From Alcaligenaceae bacterium (GTDB taxonomy: Bacteria > Pseudomonadota > Gammaproteobacteria > Burkholderiales > Burkholderiaceae_B): a DNA stretch of 64,000 nucleotides. A program made the translations under genes and the position numbers. The DNA is taken from the NCBI GenBank assembly GCA_013416405.1, contig JACCET010000001.1, positions 372,001-436,000 on the forward strand, in the 5' to 3' direction. Each line of letters begins with the position of its first letter. Position 1 is the first letter of the stretch. Below are positions 20,497 through 29,922 of this stretch, piece by piece. The notes beneath the pieces are model-generated. The model saw nothing but the letters and a program-made list of their open reading frames with translations, did not search any database and was not told the DNA's origin.

Positions 20497-22299
20497 ATGA
20501 GCACAACTGAATTGAATGTGCCCGATATCGGCGACGTTGCCGAGGTCGATGTCATCGAGGTGCTGGTTGCCGTTGGCGACACCATCAAGGCGGAACAAAG
20601 CCTGATCACCGTGGAGTCCGACAAGGCTTCCATGGAGATTCCCGCCGCAAAGGCGGGCGTGGTAAAGGCCGTCTTGGTCAAAGTGGGCGATAAAGTGGCT
20701 CAAGGCTCCGCTATTGTGCAAATCGAAGAAAGCGCCGCCGCAGCACCAGACACGGCTCCTTCCGATGGTGCCACCGCTGCCAAATCCGCAAAACCGGCGC
20801 CCGCGCCTGCTGTCGCTCCGTCTGTACCGGCTAGCAACGCAGGCAAAGCCAGCGTTGCGGCTGCGGCCAGCTTTTCCGGTTCGGCCGAGCATAGTTGCGA
20901 TGTGCTGGTGCTTGGTGCCGGCCCCGGCGGCTATTCGGCGGCCTTTAGGGCTGCCGACCTGGGACTTTCGGTTGTGCTGGTCGAGCGTTATGCCACCCTG
21001 GGCGGCGTTTGTCTGAATGTGGGCTGCATTCCATCCAAGGCTTTGCTGCACATGGCTTCGGTGCTTGAAGAAGCCCAGTCGTTGTCCGCGCACGGCATTT
21101 CCTTTGGCGCGCCCAAGATCGACCTTGACGCCTTACGCGGCTACAAGGATGGCGTTGTATCCAAGCTGACCGGGGGCCTGGCGGGTATGGCTAAGGCTCG
21201 AAAGGTCACCGTGCTTACGGGGGTGGGTGATTTCACCGACCCGCATCACCTGACCATAAGCGCCCAAGATGGCACTACTCAAACGGTCAAGTTCGGCTCG
21301 GCCATTATTGCTGCCGGCAGCCAGTCAGTAAAGTTGCCATTCCTTCCCGATGACAGCCGTGTCGTCGATTCCACCGGTGCCTTGCTGCTGGCCGACATCC
21401 CCAAGAAAATGCTCATCGTGGGTGGTGGAATCATAGGGCTCGAAATGGGCACGGTCTATTCCGCGCTGGGTTCCCGCCTTGATGTCGTGGAGATGCAAAG
21501 CGGCCTGATGCAGGGCGCCGACCGAGACATGGTCAAAGTCTGGCAAAAGAAAAATGCCCATCGTTTCGACCAGATCATGCTGGATACCAAGACCGTGGGC
21601 GCCGAGGCTCGCGAGGATGGCATCTGGGTCAGCTTCGAGGGCAAGAACGCACCCAAGGAGGCGCAACGCTACGATTTGGTATTGCAGGCGGTCGGGCGCA
21701 CACCCAATGGCAAAAAGCTGGGAGCCGACAAGGCTGGCGTCACGGTCACGGACCGCGGCTTTATTGAAGTCGATGCACAGATGCGCAGCAATGTGCCGCA
21801 TATTTATGCCATCGGCGACATCGTCGGTCAACCCATGCTGGCTCACAAGGCTGTGCATGAGGGCCATGTTGCCGCTGAAGTCATCGCCGGCGAGAAAAGC
21901 TACTTCGATGCCCGCGTCATCCCTTCGGTTGCCTATACCGATCCTGAAGTGGCCTGGGTGGGCCTGACGGAAGACGATGCCAGGAAAGACGGTATTGCCG
22001 TCACCAAGGGCGTCTTTCCTTGGGCAGCATCGGGCCGGGCCATTGCCAATGGCCGCGACGAGGGCTTTACCAAGCTGCTTTTCGATGCCGAGACGCATAA
22101 GGTTTTGGGCGGCGGTATCGTGGGTACGCATGCCGGTGACCTGATCGGTGAAGTGGCGCTGGCCATAGAAATGGGTGCCGATGCGGTTGATATCGGCAAA
22201 ACCATACATCCTCATCCAACGCTGGGCGAATCCATAGGCATGGCCGCCGAAGTCGCCGAGGGTACTTGCACCGATCTTCCGCCCGTGCGGCGCAAGTAG
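20497..22299 (+). CDS. lpdA: Pyruvate dehydrogenase E3, dihydrolipoyl dehydrogenase with N-terminal lipoyl domain
   Basis: This flavoprotein reoxidises the dihydrolipoyl groups of E2 and reduces NAD. At 600 residues it is about 125 longer than a plain E3: residues 1-80 form a lipoyl domain with lipoyl-lysine Lys43 (ESDKASME), joined by an Ala/Pro linker. Then come the FAD motif (LGAGPGGYSAAFRA), the redox pair in CLNVGCIPSK (Cys172, Cys177), the NAD motif (VGGGIIGLEMG) and the C-terminal active-site His573 and Glu578 in HPHPTLGES. Lipoyl-E3 fusions are known from Neisseria and Ralstonia pyruvate dehydrogenase. The ribosome binding site is AAGGAGG, 9 bases after the aceF stop. Confidence 0.97.
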   Translation: MSTTELNVPDIGDVAEVDVIEVLVAVGDTIKAEQSLITVESDKASMEIPAAKAGVVKAVLVKVGDKVAQGSAIVQIEESAAAAPDTAPSDGATAAKSAKPAPAPAVAPSVPASNAGKASVAAAASFSGSAEHSCDVLVLGAGPGGYSAAFRAADLGLSVVLVERYATLGGVCLNVGCIPSKALLHMASVLEEAQSLSAHGISFGAPKIDLDALRGYKDGVVSKLTGGLAGMAKARKVTVLTGVGDFTDPHHLTISAQDGTTQTVKFGSAIIAAGSQSVKLPFLPDDSRVVDSTGALLLADIPKKMLIVGGGIIGLEMGTVYSALGSRLDVVEMQSGLMQGADRDMVKVWQKKNAHRFDQIMLDTKTVGAEAREDGIWVSFEGKNAPKEAQRYDLVLQAVGRTPNGKKLGADKAGVTVTDRGFIEVDAQMRSNVPHIYAIGDIVGQPMLAHKAVHEGHVAAEVIAGEKSYFDARVIPSVAYTDPEVAWVGLTEDDARKDGIAVTKGVFPWAASGRAIANGRDEGFTKLLFDAETHKVLGGGIVGTHAGDLIGEVALAIEMGADAVDIGKTIHPHPTLGESIGMAAEVAEGTCTDLPPVRRK

Positions 22300-22300
22300 C

Positions 22301-22346
22301 CTGCCGTTCCGGCAGTGGCGCAGGCCTTCCGGGCGGCAGGCCTGCG
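22301..22346 (+). other. Two hairpins after lpdA
   Basis: CTGCCG/CGGCAG (22301-22306 and 22310-22315, 3-base loop) directly follows the lpdA stop. CGCAGGCCT/AGGCCTGCG (22319-22327 and 22338-22346) is a perfect 9-bp stem with a 10-base loop. Neither has a T-run. They may protect the 3' end of the operon mRNA. Confidence 0.6.
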
Positions 22347-22359
22347 TAATGATTTACAA

Positions 22360-22395
22360 GGCAGGTGCTAACATTGGCGCCTGCCCTTGGTTTTT
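22360..22395 (+). terminator. Rho-independent terminator of the aceE-aceF-lpdA operon
   Basis: GGCAGGTGC (22360-22368) pairs with GCGCCTGCC (22377-22385), nine pairs including one G-U, around an 8-base loop, and is followed by CTTGGTTTTT. The T-run ends only 15 bases before the folC ATG, so any separate folC promoter must overlap it or folC depends on readthrough. Confidence 0.65.
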
Positions 22396-22410
22396 CTATA
22401 AGCATCAAAC

Positions 22411-23820
22411 ATGTCCATCTCCACCCCTGGCCAAACTGCCGGCTTGCAAGCCTGGCTGAGCTATCTTGAATCCCTGCACAGCACCGCCATAGATCTTGGC
22501 CTTGAGCGCATACGCGCGGTTGCCGACAAACTGAATCTGACACTGCCTTTTATCAAGATCACAGTTGGGGGCACCAATGGCAAGGGTTCGACCTGCGCCA
22601 CGCTCGAAGCCATCTTACTGGCTGCAGGCTATAAAACCGGTACCTATACTTCGCCGCATCTGGTGGACTTCAACGAACGCATACGCATAGCCGGCGAGTT
22701 TGCCAGCGATGAGCAAATCATCCAGCAGTTCATACGCATAGAGCAGGTTCGTGGCGACACAACGCTAAGCTATTTCGAATACACGACGCTGGCCGCCTTG
22801 ATGCTGTTCGAACAGAAAAAAATGGATGTCGCCATTCTTGAAGTCGGCCTGGGAGGTCGCCTGGATGCGGTCAATATGGTGGATACGGATTGCGCCATCA
22901 TTACCAGCGTCGATATTGACCATACCGAATACCTGGGCGATACCCGTGAAAAAATCGGCTTTGAAAAAGCGCATATATTCAGGCCTGGTCGGCCGGCCAT
23001 TTGCGCTGATCCTGTTCCGCCACAAAGCATCATCGATCATGCGGCCAAGGTTCAGGCCGATTTATGGCTGTTTGGCAAAGACTTCAATTACTCAGGCGAC
23101 AGGCAGCAGTGGGCCTATGGTGGTCGTGGCCAGCGGCGCAGCGGGATGGCTTATCCCAGCCTGCGAGGTGCCAATCAGTTGCTGAATGCCTCGGCGGCGT
23201 TGGCAGCACTGGAAGCCTTGCGCCCCAAACTGGTGGTGCCACAACAAGCCGTTCGTATTGGCCTGTCACAGGTTCAGCTACCAGGTCGCCTGCAGATTCT
23301 GCCCGGAACACCGACCATCATTCTGGATGTGGCGCATAATCCCCATGCAGCGGCTGCGCTAGGTCAGAATCTGGATGCCATGGGGTATTTTCCTCATACC
23401 CATGCGGTGCTGGGCATGCTCAGCGACAAGGACATCGCTAATGTCGTAAGCAAACTGGCCCACCGCGTCGACCGCTGGTATTGCGCTGGCTTGACTGGCC
23501 CCCGAGGTATGTCGGGTGAAGATCTGGCCGCGATCGTCAACAAGGTGGTGTCCGGAACGGCCGCTGTGCCATCCATGGTGGACAACAGCCAGGAAGCACG
23601 ACGTGTCCAGCCCGATAGCCAGGAACCGTCTGGTCGGCCTGGCGTGCGGGCACAGCCTGTGGCGCCGGTGAAGGCGGCGTCGGTAAGCGTTTCCAGTTTT
23701 GATAATCCGGAACAAGCCTTTACAGAAGCACGGAAGCAGGCGACCGACAATGATAGAATTCTCGTGTTCGGTTCTTTTGCAACAGTTGGCCCGGTCCTTC
23801 AAGCGTTGGGAAGGGCCTGA
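22411..23820 (+). CDS. folC: Dihydrofolate synthase / folylpolyglutamate synthase
   Basis: This Mur-ligase-like ATP enzyme adds glutamate to dihydropteroate and extends folyl polyglutamates. The ATP loop is GGTNGKGSTCA, followed by TYTSPHLVDFNERIRI, EVGLGGRLDAVN and ITSVDIDHTEYLGDT, then VAHNPHAA in the C-terminal domain and the closing ILVFGSFATVG. At 469 residues it is longer than the 420-430 usual: roughly residues 379-430 form a Ser/Pro/Val/Arg-rich insertion between GEDLAAIVNKV and PEQAFTEARKQA. The conserved parts on both sides stay in one frame, so this looks like a surface linker. Folate genes folD and folC flank the pyruvate dehydrogenase operon. Confidence 0.95.
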   Translation: MSISTPGQTAGLQAWLSYLESLHSTAIDLGLERIRAVADKLNLTLPFIKITVGGTNGKGSTCATLEAILLAAGYKTGTYTSPHLVDFNERIRIAGEFASDEQIIQQFIRIEQVRGDTTLSYFEYTTLAALMLFEQKKMDVAILEVGLGGRLDAVNMVDTDCAIITSVDIDHTEYLGDTREKIGFEKAHIFRPGRPAICADPVPPQSIIDHAAKVQADLWLFGKDFNYSGDRQQWAYGGRGQRRSGMAYPSLRGANQLLNASAALAALEALRPKLVVPQQAVRIGLSQVQLPGRLQILPGTPTIILDVAHNPHAAAALGQNLDAMGYFPHTHAVLGMLSDKDIANVVSKLAHRVDRWYCAGLTGPRGMSGEDLAAIVNKVVSGTAAVPSMVDNSQEARRVQPDSQEPSGRPGVRAQPVAPVKAASVSVSSFDNPEQAFTEARKQATDNDRILVFGSFATVGPVLQALGRA

Positions 23821-23828
23821 TCTTTCAT

Positions 23829-23847
23829 CCCGCCCGGTATGGGCGGG
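23829..23847. other. GC hairpin between folC and the SPOR gene
   Basis: CCCGCCC and GGGCGGG form a perfect 7-bp stem with a 5-base loop just after the folC stop. No T-run follows on the plus strand, so a terminator role is uncertain. Confidence 0.45.
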
Positions 23848-23902
23848 CATAGCGATCAGGCAGGCCATGTAGCCGTCGGCTTTTACAATAGGTTTTTGCT
23901 CC

Positions 23903-24748
23903 ATGGGATTGTTCTCTCGTAATGAGTCCGCCTCTGATTCGGGGCGCCGATCCACATCGCGCGCGTCTTTGTCCAGCGAAGCTCAGGCCAACGAACTGCG
24001 CGGCCGAGCTCGCCGTCGACTGATAGGTGCGCTGGCACTGGTGCTGGCGGCCGTCATCGTCGTGCCCATGCTTTTTGACTCCTCCGTACCGGAAGAAGAA
24101 ATCAGCACACCCGTCGTTGTGCCGGCCATCGTGCCGCCCACCACCGATAATAATGTGGCGCTTGCACCTACCGTTCCCGATAGCACCAATGGCAATACGC
24201 CAGCAACCGAGCCAGACACCCTGGCTCAGGATCCCAGCGGCGGCATGGTGCAGCAACCAGTGCCTGCACAGCCCGAGCCAGTGCCGGACGAAGCCGCACC
24301 TGCCGAGCCCGCACCCGCCGAACCTGAACCGGCTGCACCCCAACCCGAGCCGGCCAAGCCCACGCCTGCTCCAAAACCAGAGCCTGAACCCAAACCAAGC
24401 AAGCCAGCAACCGAACGCACCGACGACGGCTCGGTTGCCATTGCCTTGCTCGAGGGCCGCAGCCCTGCGGCCGGCAAACCCGGGCCCGCTGCAAGCAAGC
24501 CAACGCCGGCTGCAGGCAATTACATACTCCAGATCGCGGCTTATACCAACCAGGAAGATGCCGACGTGCGGCGCGACCGCCTGGTCTCGGCCGGGGTGAC
24601 CAACACCTATGTGGAAAAAGCAAACTCCGGCGGCAAACCCACGTATCGTCTGCGCGTAGGACCCTTCCCATCGCAGGAAGCCGCGCAGGCCGCACAGGCC
24701 CGGCTAAGGGCGCTGGGGTATGACAACGGCTTTATCTCTACCAAGTGA
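23903..24748 (+). CDS. DedD-like SPOR-domain membrane protein
   Basis: This bitopic inner membrane protein probably goes to the septum through binding of denuded glycan strands. After about 35 basic cytoplasmic residues there is one membrane segment (LIGALALVLAAVIVVPMLF), then some 120 residues rich in Pro, Ala and Glu (many EP, AP and KP pairs), and a C-terminal SPOR domain (YILQIAAYTNQEDA to RVGPFPSQEAAQAAQARLRALGY). The folC-SPOR-cvpA-purF order is the same as E. coli folC-dedD-cvpA-purF, which supports orthology. The GTG of cvpA overlaps its stop by 4 bases. Confidence 0.9.
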   Translation: MGLFSRNESASDSGRRSTSRASLSSEAQANELRGRARRRLIGALALVLAAVIVVPMLFDSSVPEEEISTPVVVPAIVPPTTDNNVALAPTVPDSTNGNTPATEPDTLAQDPSGGMVQQPVPAQPEPVPDEAAPAEPAPAEPEPAAPQPEPAKPTPAPKPEPEPKPSKPATERTDDGSVAIALLEGRSPAAGKPGPAASKPTPAAGNYILQIAAYTNQEDADVRRDRLVSAGVTNTYVEKANSGGKPTYRLRVGPFPSQEAAQAAQARLRALGYDNGFISTK

Positions 24749-25233
24749 CCAGCTTCGACTACCTCGTGCTGGCCGTTCTGGGCGCGTCAGCCGTTTTAGG
24801 GCTTTTGCGCGGGCTGGTCAAAGAGGTATTGTCATTGCTTGCCTGTGTGGTCGCATTTCTGTCGGCCATCTGGTGGGGGCCGGTCGTGTCGGTCTGGCTG
24901 ACCAATCTTATTGAAAACACCTTGCTGCGCACAGCCGTGGCCTACGGCCTGGTTTTCATCGTCATGCTGCTGCTGGTGGGGCTGGTCAATATCACCCTGA
25001 CCACGCTCATCAACAAAACGGGCCTGGGGCAAGCCGATCATGGTCTGGGTGGCTTGTTTGGCTTGCTGCGGGGCGCACTGATCGTGTTGGTATTGGTTGC
25101 GCTGGCCGGTTATACCGAGTTACCAGCCGAGCCCTGGTGGCAAGAGGCTAAATTTTCGGGCACGGTGGTGCAGGGCATACAGCAGATCAAACTGATGCTG
25201 CCTCCGTCCTTATCGTCATGGTTACCCTATTGA
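24745..25233 (+). CDS. cvpA: CvpA family membrane protein
   Basis: This small inner membrane protein of the colicin V production family has 162 residues and about four membrane segments. The start is GTG at 24745, overlapping the previous stop as GTGA; no better ATG exists and the N-terminus TSFDYLVLAVLGASAVLGLLRG is exactly the conserved CvpA beginning, with RGLVKEVLSL next. CvpA proteins have been tied to envelope integrity and to colicin V export in E. coli, but the molecular role is not settled. It sits directly before purF, as in many proteobacteria, 21 bases away with AGGAAT as ribosome binding site. Confidence 0.9.
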   Translation: MTSFDYLVLAVLGASAVLGLLRGLVKEVLSLLACVVAFLSAIWWGPVVSVWLTNLIENTLLRTAVAYGLVFIVMLLLVGLVNITLTTLINKTGLGQADHGLGGLFGLLRGALIVLVLVALAGYTELPAEPWWQEAKFSGTVVQGIQQIKLMLPPSLSSWLPY

Positions 25234-25254
25234 ACTCCTTTTCAGGAATATAAA

Positions 25255-26772
25255 ATGTGTGGAATTGTCGGGGTTGCCGCCAAAACCCCTGTAAATCAGC
25301 TGATTTACGATAGCTTGCTGTTGTTGCAGCATCGTGGCCAAGACGCAGCGGGCATAGCCACCGCGCAAGAGCAGTTTTTCAATATGTACAAGGCACATGG
25401 CCTGGTGCGCGACGTTTTCCGCACCCGCAACATGCGCTCATTGCCAGGTCGCAGCGGCCTGGGCCAGGTACGCTACCCTACGGCGGGCTCCAGCGACAGC
25501 GTGGACGAGGCTCAGCCTTTTTATGTCAACGCGCCGTTTGGCATTACCTTTGTGCATAATGGCAACCTGACCAACTGGCGTGAGCTGCGTGAAGAGCTGT
25601 TCCGCATAGACCGGCGCCACATCAATACCAATTCCGACTCCGAAGTGCTGCTTAATGTGTTCGCGCACGAGCTGCATTTGGCGGCCAGTGGTGGTTCGCT
25701 CGACGAAGACGCCATTTTCAAGGCGGTGGCCTCGGTACACAGGCGCGCCAAAGGCGCTTATGCCGTGATTGCCCAGATTGCCAACTACGGCATGGTTGCG
25801 TTTCGCGACCCGCACGGCATTCGACCTTTATGCATGGGTTCGAATGAAACCGGGCAGGGCGTTGAGTGGATGTTTGCGTCAGAATCAGTAGCTTTGACCG
25901 GATGCGGCTTTACGCTGCAGCGTGATGTTGCGCCAGGCGAGGCCGTATTCATCGATCTGGATGGCAAGGTTAGCAGCCGTCAATGCGCAACAGACCCCTT
26001 ACACACTCCCTGTGTATTCGAATACGTTTACTTTGCGCGTCCGGATTCACTGATGGACGGTGTTTCAATTTATGATGCCCGGCTGAATATGGGCGAATAT
26101 CTGGGCGACAACGTCGCCAAGTCATTACGCCTGGGCGATATCGACGTGGTCATGCCCATACCCGACTCATCGCGGCCATCGGCCATGCAACTGGCGGCTC
26201 GCCTTGACCTTAGCTACCGCGAAGGTTTTATCAAAAATCGCTATATAGGCCGCACCTTCATCATGCCCGGCCAGGCGGTGCGCAAGAAATCGGTGCGCCA
26301 GAAGCTCAGCGCGATCGATATGGAGTTTCGAGGCAAGAATGTGTTGCTGGTCGATGACTCCATCGTACGTGGCACCACCAGTCGCGAAATTGTCGACATG
26401 GCACGGGCAGCGGGTGCAAACAAGGTGTACTTTGCTTCGGCAGCGCCGGCGGTTCGTTTTCCCAATGTATACGGTATAGATATGCCTACGCAGGCCGAGC
26501 TCATTGCCACTGGGCGCGACACTGCAGAAATTGCTCGTGAAATTGGTGCAGATGGTCTGGTCTACCAGGATCTACACGATTTGGAGCAGTCTATACGCGA
26601 TTTGAATCCCGCCATGACGCAATTCGAATCTTCCTGCTTTAACGGACGCTACATCACGGGTGATATCGACGACGCCTACCTTGAGCGGCTCAGTGCCAGT
26701 CGGGGTGTCAGGCCGCAAGCGGGTGAAATGGCCACCAGCAACGACATGTCCGCCAACAACGATTACGAATAA
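25255..26772 (+). CDS. purF: Amidophosphoribosyltransferase
   Basis: This enzyme catalyses the first committed step of purine synthesis, replacing pyrophosphate of PRPP with ammonia from glutamine. The protein begins MCGIVGVAA, so removal of Met exposes the catalytic Cys of the class II glutaminase domain. [18 protein letters not shown] and FVHNGNLTN follow. The phosphoribosyltransferase domain has the PRPP motif [14 protein letters not shown]. At 505 residues it matches E. coli PurF and appears to lack the iron-sulfur propeptide of the Bacillus type. It ends 8 bases before the stop of the convergent dsbB, with no obvious hairpin terminator between them. Confidence 0.98.
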   Translation: MCGIVGVAAKTPVNQLIYDSLLLLQHRGQDAAGIATAQEQFFNMYKAHGLVRDVFRTRNMRSLPGRSGLGQVRYPTAGSSDSVDEAQPFYVNAPFGITFVHNGNLTNWRELREELFRIDRRHINTNSDSEVLLNVFAHELHLAASGGSLDEDAIFKAVASVHRRAKGAYAVIAQIANYGMVAFRDPHGIRPLCMGSNETGQGVEWMFASESVALTGCGFTLQRDVAPGEAVFIDLDGKVSSRQCATDPLHTPCVFEYVYFARPDSLMDGVSIYDARLNMGEYLGDNVAKSLRLGDIDVVMPIPDSSRPSAMQLAARLDLSYREGFIKNRYIGRTFIMPGQAVRKKSVRQKLSAIDMEFRGKNVLLVDDSIVRGTTSREIVDMARAAGANKVYFASAAPAVRFPNVYGIDMPTQAELIATGRDTAEIAREIGADGLVYQDLHDLEQSIRDLNPAMTQFESSCFNGRYITGDIDDAYLERLSASRGVRPQAGEMATSNDMSANNDYE

Positions 26773-26780
26773 TCGAATAA

Positions 26781-27281
26781 TCAGGCCCGGGTCTGGTGCG
26801 CTCGAAGTAGCAGGGCGGCCAGGCCCAGCACGGTTATGGCCAGGAACAGGCTCAGGCTCCATAAGGCATATTCAATACCCAGCAAGTCGACGCGGGCGTC
26901 CATGCACGAGGCAAAAATCCCGAATAGCCACGGCACATTGGCGTCCAGGCCGCTATCGACCATGAAACGATCGGCAAACGTCATGTCGCAGGAAAACATC
27001 TTGGCTGCAACGGAGTACTGGTACCAGGCGGCCACAGTGCCCGCAATGCCTAGCCCTGCGACCAGCAGTGCCGCCAGACGCCGTAGTCCGGCGACGATAC
27101 GGCCGGCCAGCAAGCCTACCCAGCATGTCAGTGCAGTTGCAACAAATACCAGTCTTTGCAGTACACACCAGGCGCATGGCTGCATATCGAACACATGTTG
27201 AGAAACCAGTGCGAATGTCAGTGCGGCAACACAAAGCAGGGCAATCAGGTGCAAAATTCTGGAAGGTAAGTCAGTCGACAT
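26781..27281 (-). CDS. dsbB: Disulfide bond formation protein B
   Basis: This inner membrane quinone reductase reoxidises periplasmic DsbA. It has four membrane segments and two cysteine pairs: CAWC in the first periplasmic loop and, in the second loop, the Cys of MFSCDMTF and of FASCMDAR. I start at ATG 27281 (MSTDLPSRI, 166 residues); a TTG two codons earlier would give a 4-base TTGA overlap with glnD, and that coupled start is a real alternative. It is the last gene of the map-glnD-dsbB run on the minus strand and converges on purF. Confidence 0.92.
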   Translation of the reverse strand: MSTDLPSRILHLIALLCVAALTFALVSQHVFDMQPCAWCVLQRLVFVATALTCWVGLLAGRIVAGLRRLAALLVAGLGIAGTVAAWYQYSVAAKMFSCDMTFADRFMVDSGLDANVPWLFGIFASCMDARVDLLGIEYALWSLSLFLAITVLGLAALLLRAHQTRA

Positions 27282-27283
27282 AT

Positions 27284-29899
27284 TCAATGGGTAGGGGTTA
27301 ATGCGGGAGCGGCGTCCTGGGGACGGGCGCTGTCGAGCGCAGCAAGCAGTTTACGTTCAAATTGCAATTGGACACGCGGATGGCCCAATGATTCGCTTTC
27401 GATAATGAAAATATCTTCGACCCGTTCGCCCAAGGTCAGGATCTTGGCCATTTTAAGGGTAATGTTGTGCTGGGCGAAAACTTGGGACAAGTTGTACAGC
27501 AAGCCAGGACGGTCAGCCGCCGTCACCGACAGGCGCCAGGAAGCGCTGCGTTCGTCGGGTTGCAGCTCGACATTGGGCACCATGGGAAACACCCGCGCGC
27601 GGCGTGAGCCCGGACGCCAGGTGGCGTGGTGAGCTGTGTGCTCGCCACTTTCGGGAGTCTGCTTTAACTCTTCGTTAAGCTCGTGTTCTATCAGCGTTGC
27701 GTTGGAACGGTAGTCTTTATCGTGCGGCGGCAGTAAAACGACGAAACTGTCGAGTGCCCAGCCATGCCGTGTGGTGTGTATGCGTGCGTCTTGCACGCTT
27801 AGGGCACGGCGGTCGAAGTAGCGGCACAGCGACACAAACAAATCTTTGCGATCTTGCGTGTAGACCATGACCTGCAGGGCCTCGTTCTGACCCAGCAAGC
27901 GCACTTTGACGACGGGTTCGGGAGAATTGACGCGATAATACAGATGGCGGGTATGCCAGGCTATCTCACTGGATTCATGGCGCAGGAAATAGGCCACATC
28001 CAGCTGGCTCCAGAAGGCATCGCGGCTTTCGTCGCGTAGGCCCATCAGGCGAATTTCCGTGGCGGCTGCTGCCTTGCGCTGGGCTAAAACCGTGCCTGTG
28101 TCCGGCTTTGCGCCACCCAGTGCAGCGATGGTCTGCTGATACAGGTCTTCCAGCAACTTGCCTTTCCATGAGTTCCATACCTTGGGGCTGGTGCCGCGTA
28201 TGTCGGCCACCGTGAGCAGGTAAAGCGCGGTCAGTTGACGCTCATTGGACACGCGCCGGGCAAACTCGTGAACCACATCAGGGTCGCTGAGGTCGCGCTT
28301 TTGTGCCACGGTGGACATCAGAAGATGCTGTCTGACCAGGAAAATGACCAGATCCCGGTCGGTGCCATCTATGCCGTGGTCGTTGCAGAAACGACGCGCG
28401 TCCAGGGCGCCAAGCTCGGAATGGTCGCCACCCCGTCCCTTGGCAATATCATGAAATAGCGCGGCCACATACAGCAGCCAGTGCCGGTCGAAATTGGCGA
28501 TGAGCTGGCTGGCCAGCGGGTATTCCTGCGCGTGTTCGGGCATGGTGAAACGGCGCAGATTGCGCACCACCATCAGGGTGTGCTGATCCACCGTGTAGGC
28601 ATGAAACAGATCATGCTGCATCTGACCCACGATGCGCCGAAATACCGGCAGGTAACGAGGCAGAATGTTCATCATGGTCATGCGCCGCAAGGCATGCACA
28701 ACGCCGCGTGGTTGTTGCAGTATCTGTATGAACTGATGGCGGTTCACCGGGTTGCGCCGGAATTGCACATCAATGCGGCGACGAGCGTGCCACATGGCTC
28801 GCAGCGCCTGCGCCGACATGCCCACGATCTCCGGGTGCTCCTGCATCACCAGAAACACGCGGAACAGCAAAGCCGGGTTGCGCTCGAAACCATCATCGCG
28901 ACGCAGGCTCAGGCGACCTCGAATAATGCAGAAGTCGTCGTCTATATTCCGTATCTGCCCATCGGGTATGGGAAATAAAAGCTCTTCTATGCTCTGCATG
29001 AGCATGGCATTAAGCTGGCTGACTACCCGCGCCGCCCAGTAGTAGCGCTGCATCAGAATTTCGCTGGGCCGGCGGGTTTTGCTGGCTTCAAACCCATAAA
29101 TGGCAGCAAGTTTGGGTTGAAGGTCAAAAAGCACGCGATCTTCGCGTCGGCCGGCCAGCAGGTGCAGTTCTATACGTAGGCGCTTGAATGCCTGGTCGGC
29201 GCGGCGCAGTGCCCGAAATTCGGCTACCGTCAACAGGTCTGATTTGGCGATTTCACGCCAGGTGCCGCCTTGCCCGGCCGCCTGGGCCAACCACTGAACC
29301 ACCTGCAGGTCGCGCAGCCCCCCCGGTGCTTCTTTGCAGTTGGGCTCCAGGGCATAGGGTGTGTCGTGATGGCGTGCATGACGCTGCTGCATTTCCGAGC
29401 GCTTGGCTTGAAAAAAAGTTTGCGCATCGAGCTGCTCCTGCATGGCCAGACGCAGCTGCGCCAACAGGTTTTTGCTGCCCAGCAGCCAGCGCGCCTCCAT
29501 CAGCGAGGTTTCCACGGTAATGTCGTTGGCGGCCTCGTGACGGCAGTCGTCAATGGTGCGTACGCTGTGTCCGGGTTCCACACCCAGGTCCCACATCGCC
29601 GCCACAAAAGCCTCTATCATGCGGGTGCTTGCGCTGCTGGGCTGCTCATCGAGCAGAATCAGCACATCGACATCAGAATGGGGATAAAGCTCGCCGCGCC
29701 CATATCCACCGACGGCAATCAGGGCGGCGCCGTGGGGCAAGGGATAAATTCTGGCCAGATCGCGCAGCGTCTGATCGGTGACGCGGCGCAAGGCCGTCAA
29801 TAGGGCATCGGGGCGCAGGTGCTGGCGAAATGCAGTGATCGCCTCTGTTTTGCGAACAGCCAGTTGGTCGCGCAGGTCGGCTACTTTCTGCGCGTGCAT
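27284..29899 (-). CDS. glnD: Bifunctional uridylyltransferase / uridylyl-removing enzyme for PII
   Basis: This is the glutamine sensor of nitrogen control: it uridylylates PII (GlnB/GlnK) when glutamine is low and removes UMP when it is high. At 871 residues it has the normal four-part build: a nucleotidyltransferase domain with GGYGRGELYPHSDVDVLIL, a linker of GlnE type, an HD hydrolase domain (FHDIAKGRGGDHSELG) and two C-terminal ACT domains (FDRRALSVQDARIHT and DRPGLLYNLSQVFAQHNI). It is 23 bases downstream of map. A PII gene and ntr genes are not in the window. Confidence 0.97.
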   Translation of the reverse strand: MHAQKVADLRDQLAVRKTEAITAFRQHLRPDALLTALRRVTDQTLRDLARIYPLPHGAALIAVGGYGRGELYPHSDVDVLILLDEQPSSASTRMIEAFVAAMWDLGVEPGHSVRTIDDCRHEAANDITVETSLMEARWLLGSKNLLAQLRLAMQEQLDAQTFFQAKRSEMQQRHARHHDTPYALEPNCKEAPGGLRDLQVVQWLAQAAGQGGTWREIAKSDLLTVAEFRALRRADQAFKRLRIELHLLAGRREDRVLFDLQPKLAAIYGFEASKTRRPSEILMQRYYWAARVVSQLNAMLMQSIEELLFPIPDGQIRNIDDDFCIIRGRLSLRRDDGFERNPALLFRVFLVMQEHPEIVGMSAQALRAMWHARRRIDVQFRRNPVNRHQFIQILQQPRGVVHALRRMTMMNILPRYLPVFRRIVGQMQHDLFHAYTVDQHTLMVVRNLRRFTMPEHAQEYPLASQLIANFDRHWLLYVAALFHDIAKGRGGDHSELGALDARRFCNDHGIDGTDRDLVIFLVRQHLLMSTVAQKRDLSDPDVVHEFARRVSNERQLTALYLLTVADIRGTSPKVWNSWKGKLLEDLYQQTIAALGGAKPDTGTVLAQRKAAAATEIRLMGLRDESRDAFWSQLDVAYFLRHESSEIAWHTRHLYYRVNSPEPVVKVRLLGQNEALQVMVYTQDRKDLFVSLCRYFDRRALSVQDARIHTTRHGWALDSFVVLLPPHDKDYRSNATLIEHELNEELKQTPESGEHTAHHATWRPGSRRARVFPMVPNVELQPDERSASWRLSVTAADRPGLLYNLSQVFAQHNITLKMAKILTLGERVEDIFIIESESLGHPRVQLQFERKLLAALDSARPQDAAPALTPTH

Positions 29900-29922
29900 G
29901 GTGGAATCGCTTTTATGCAGAA

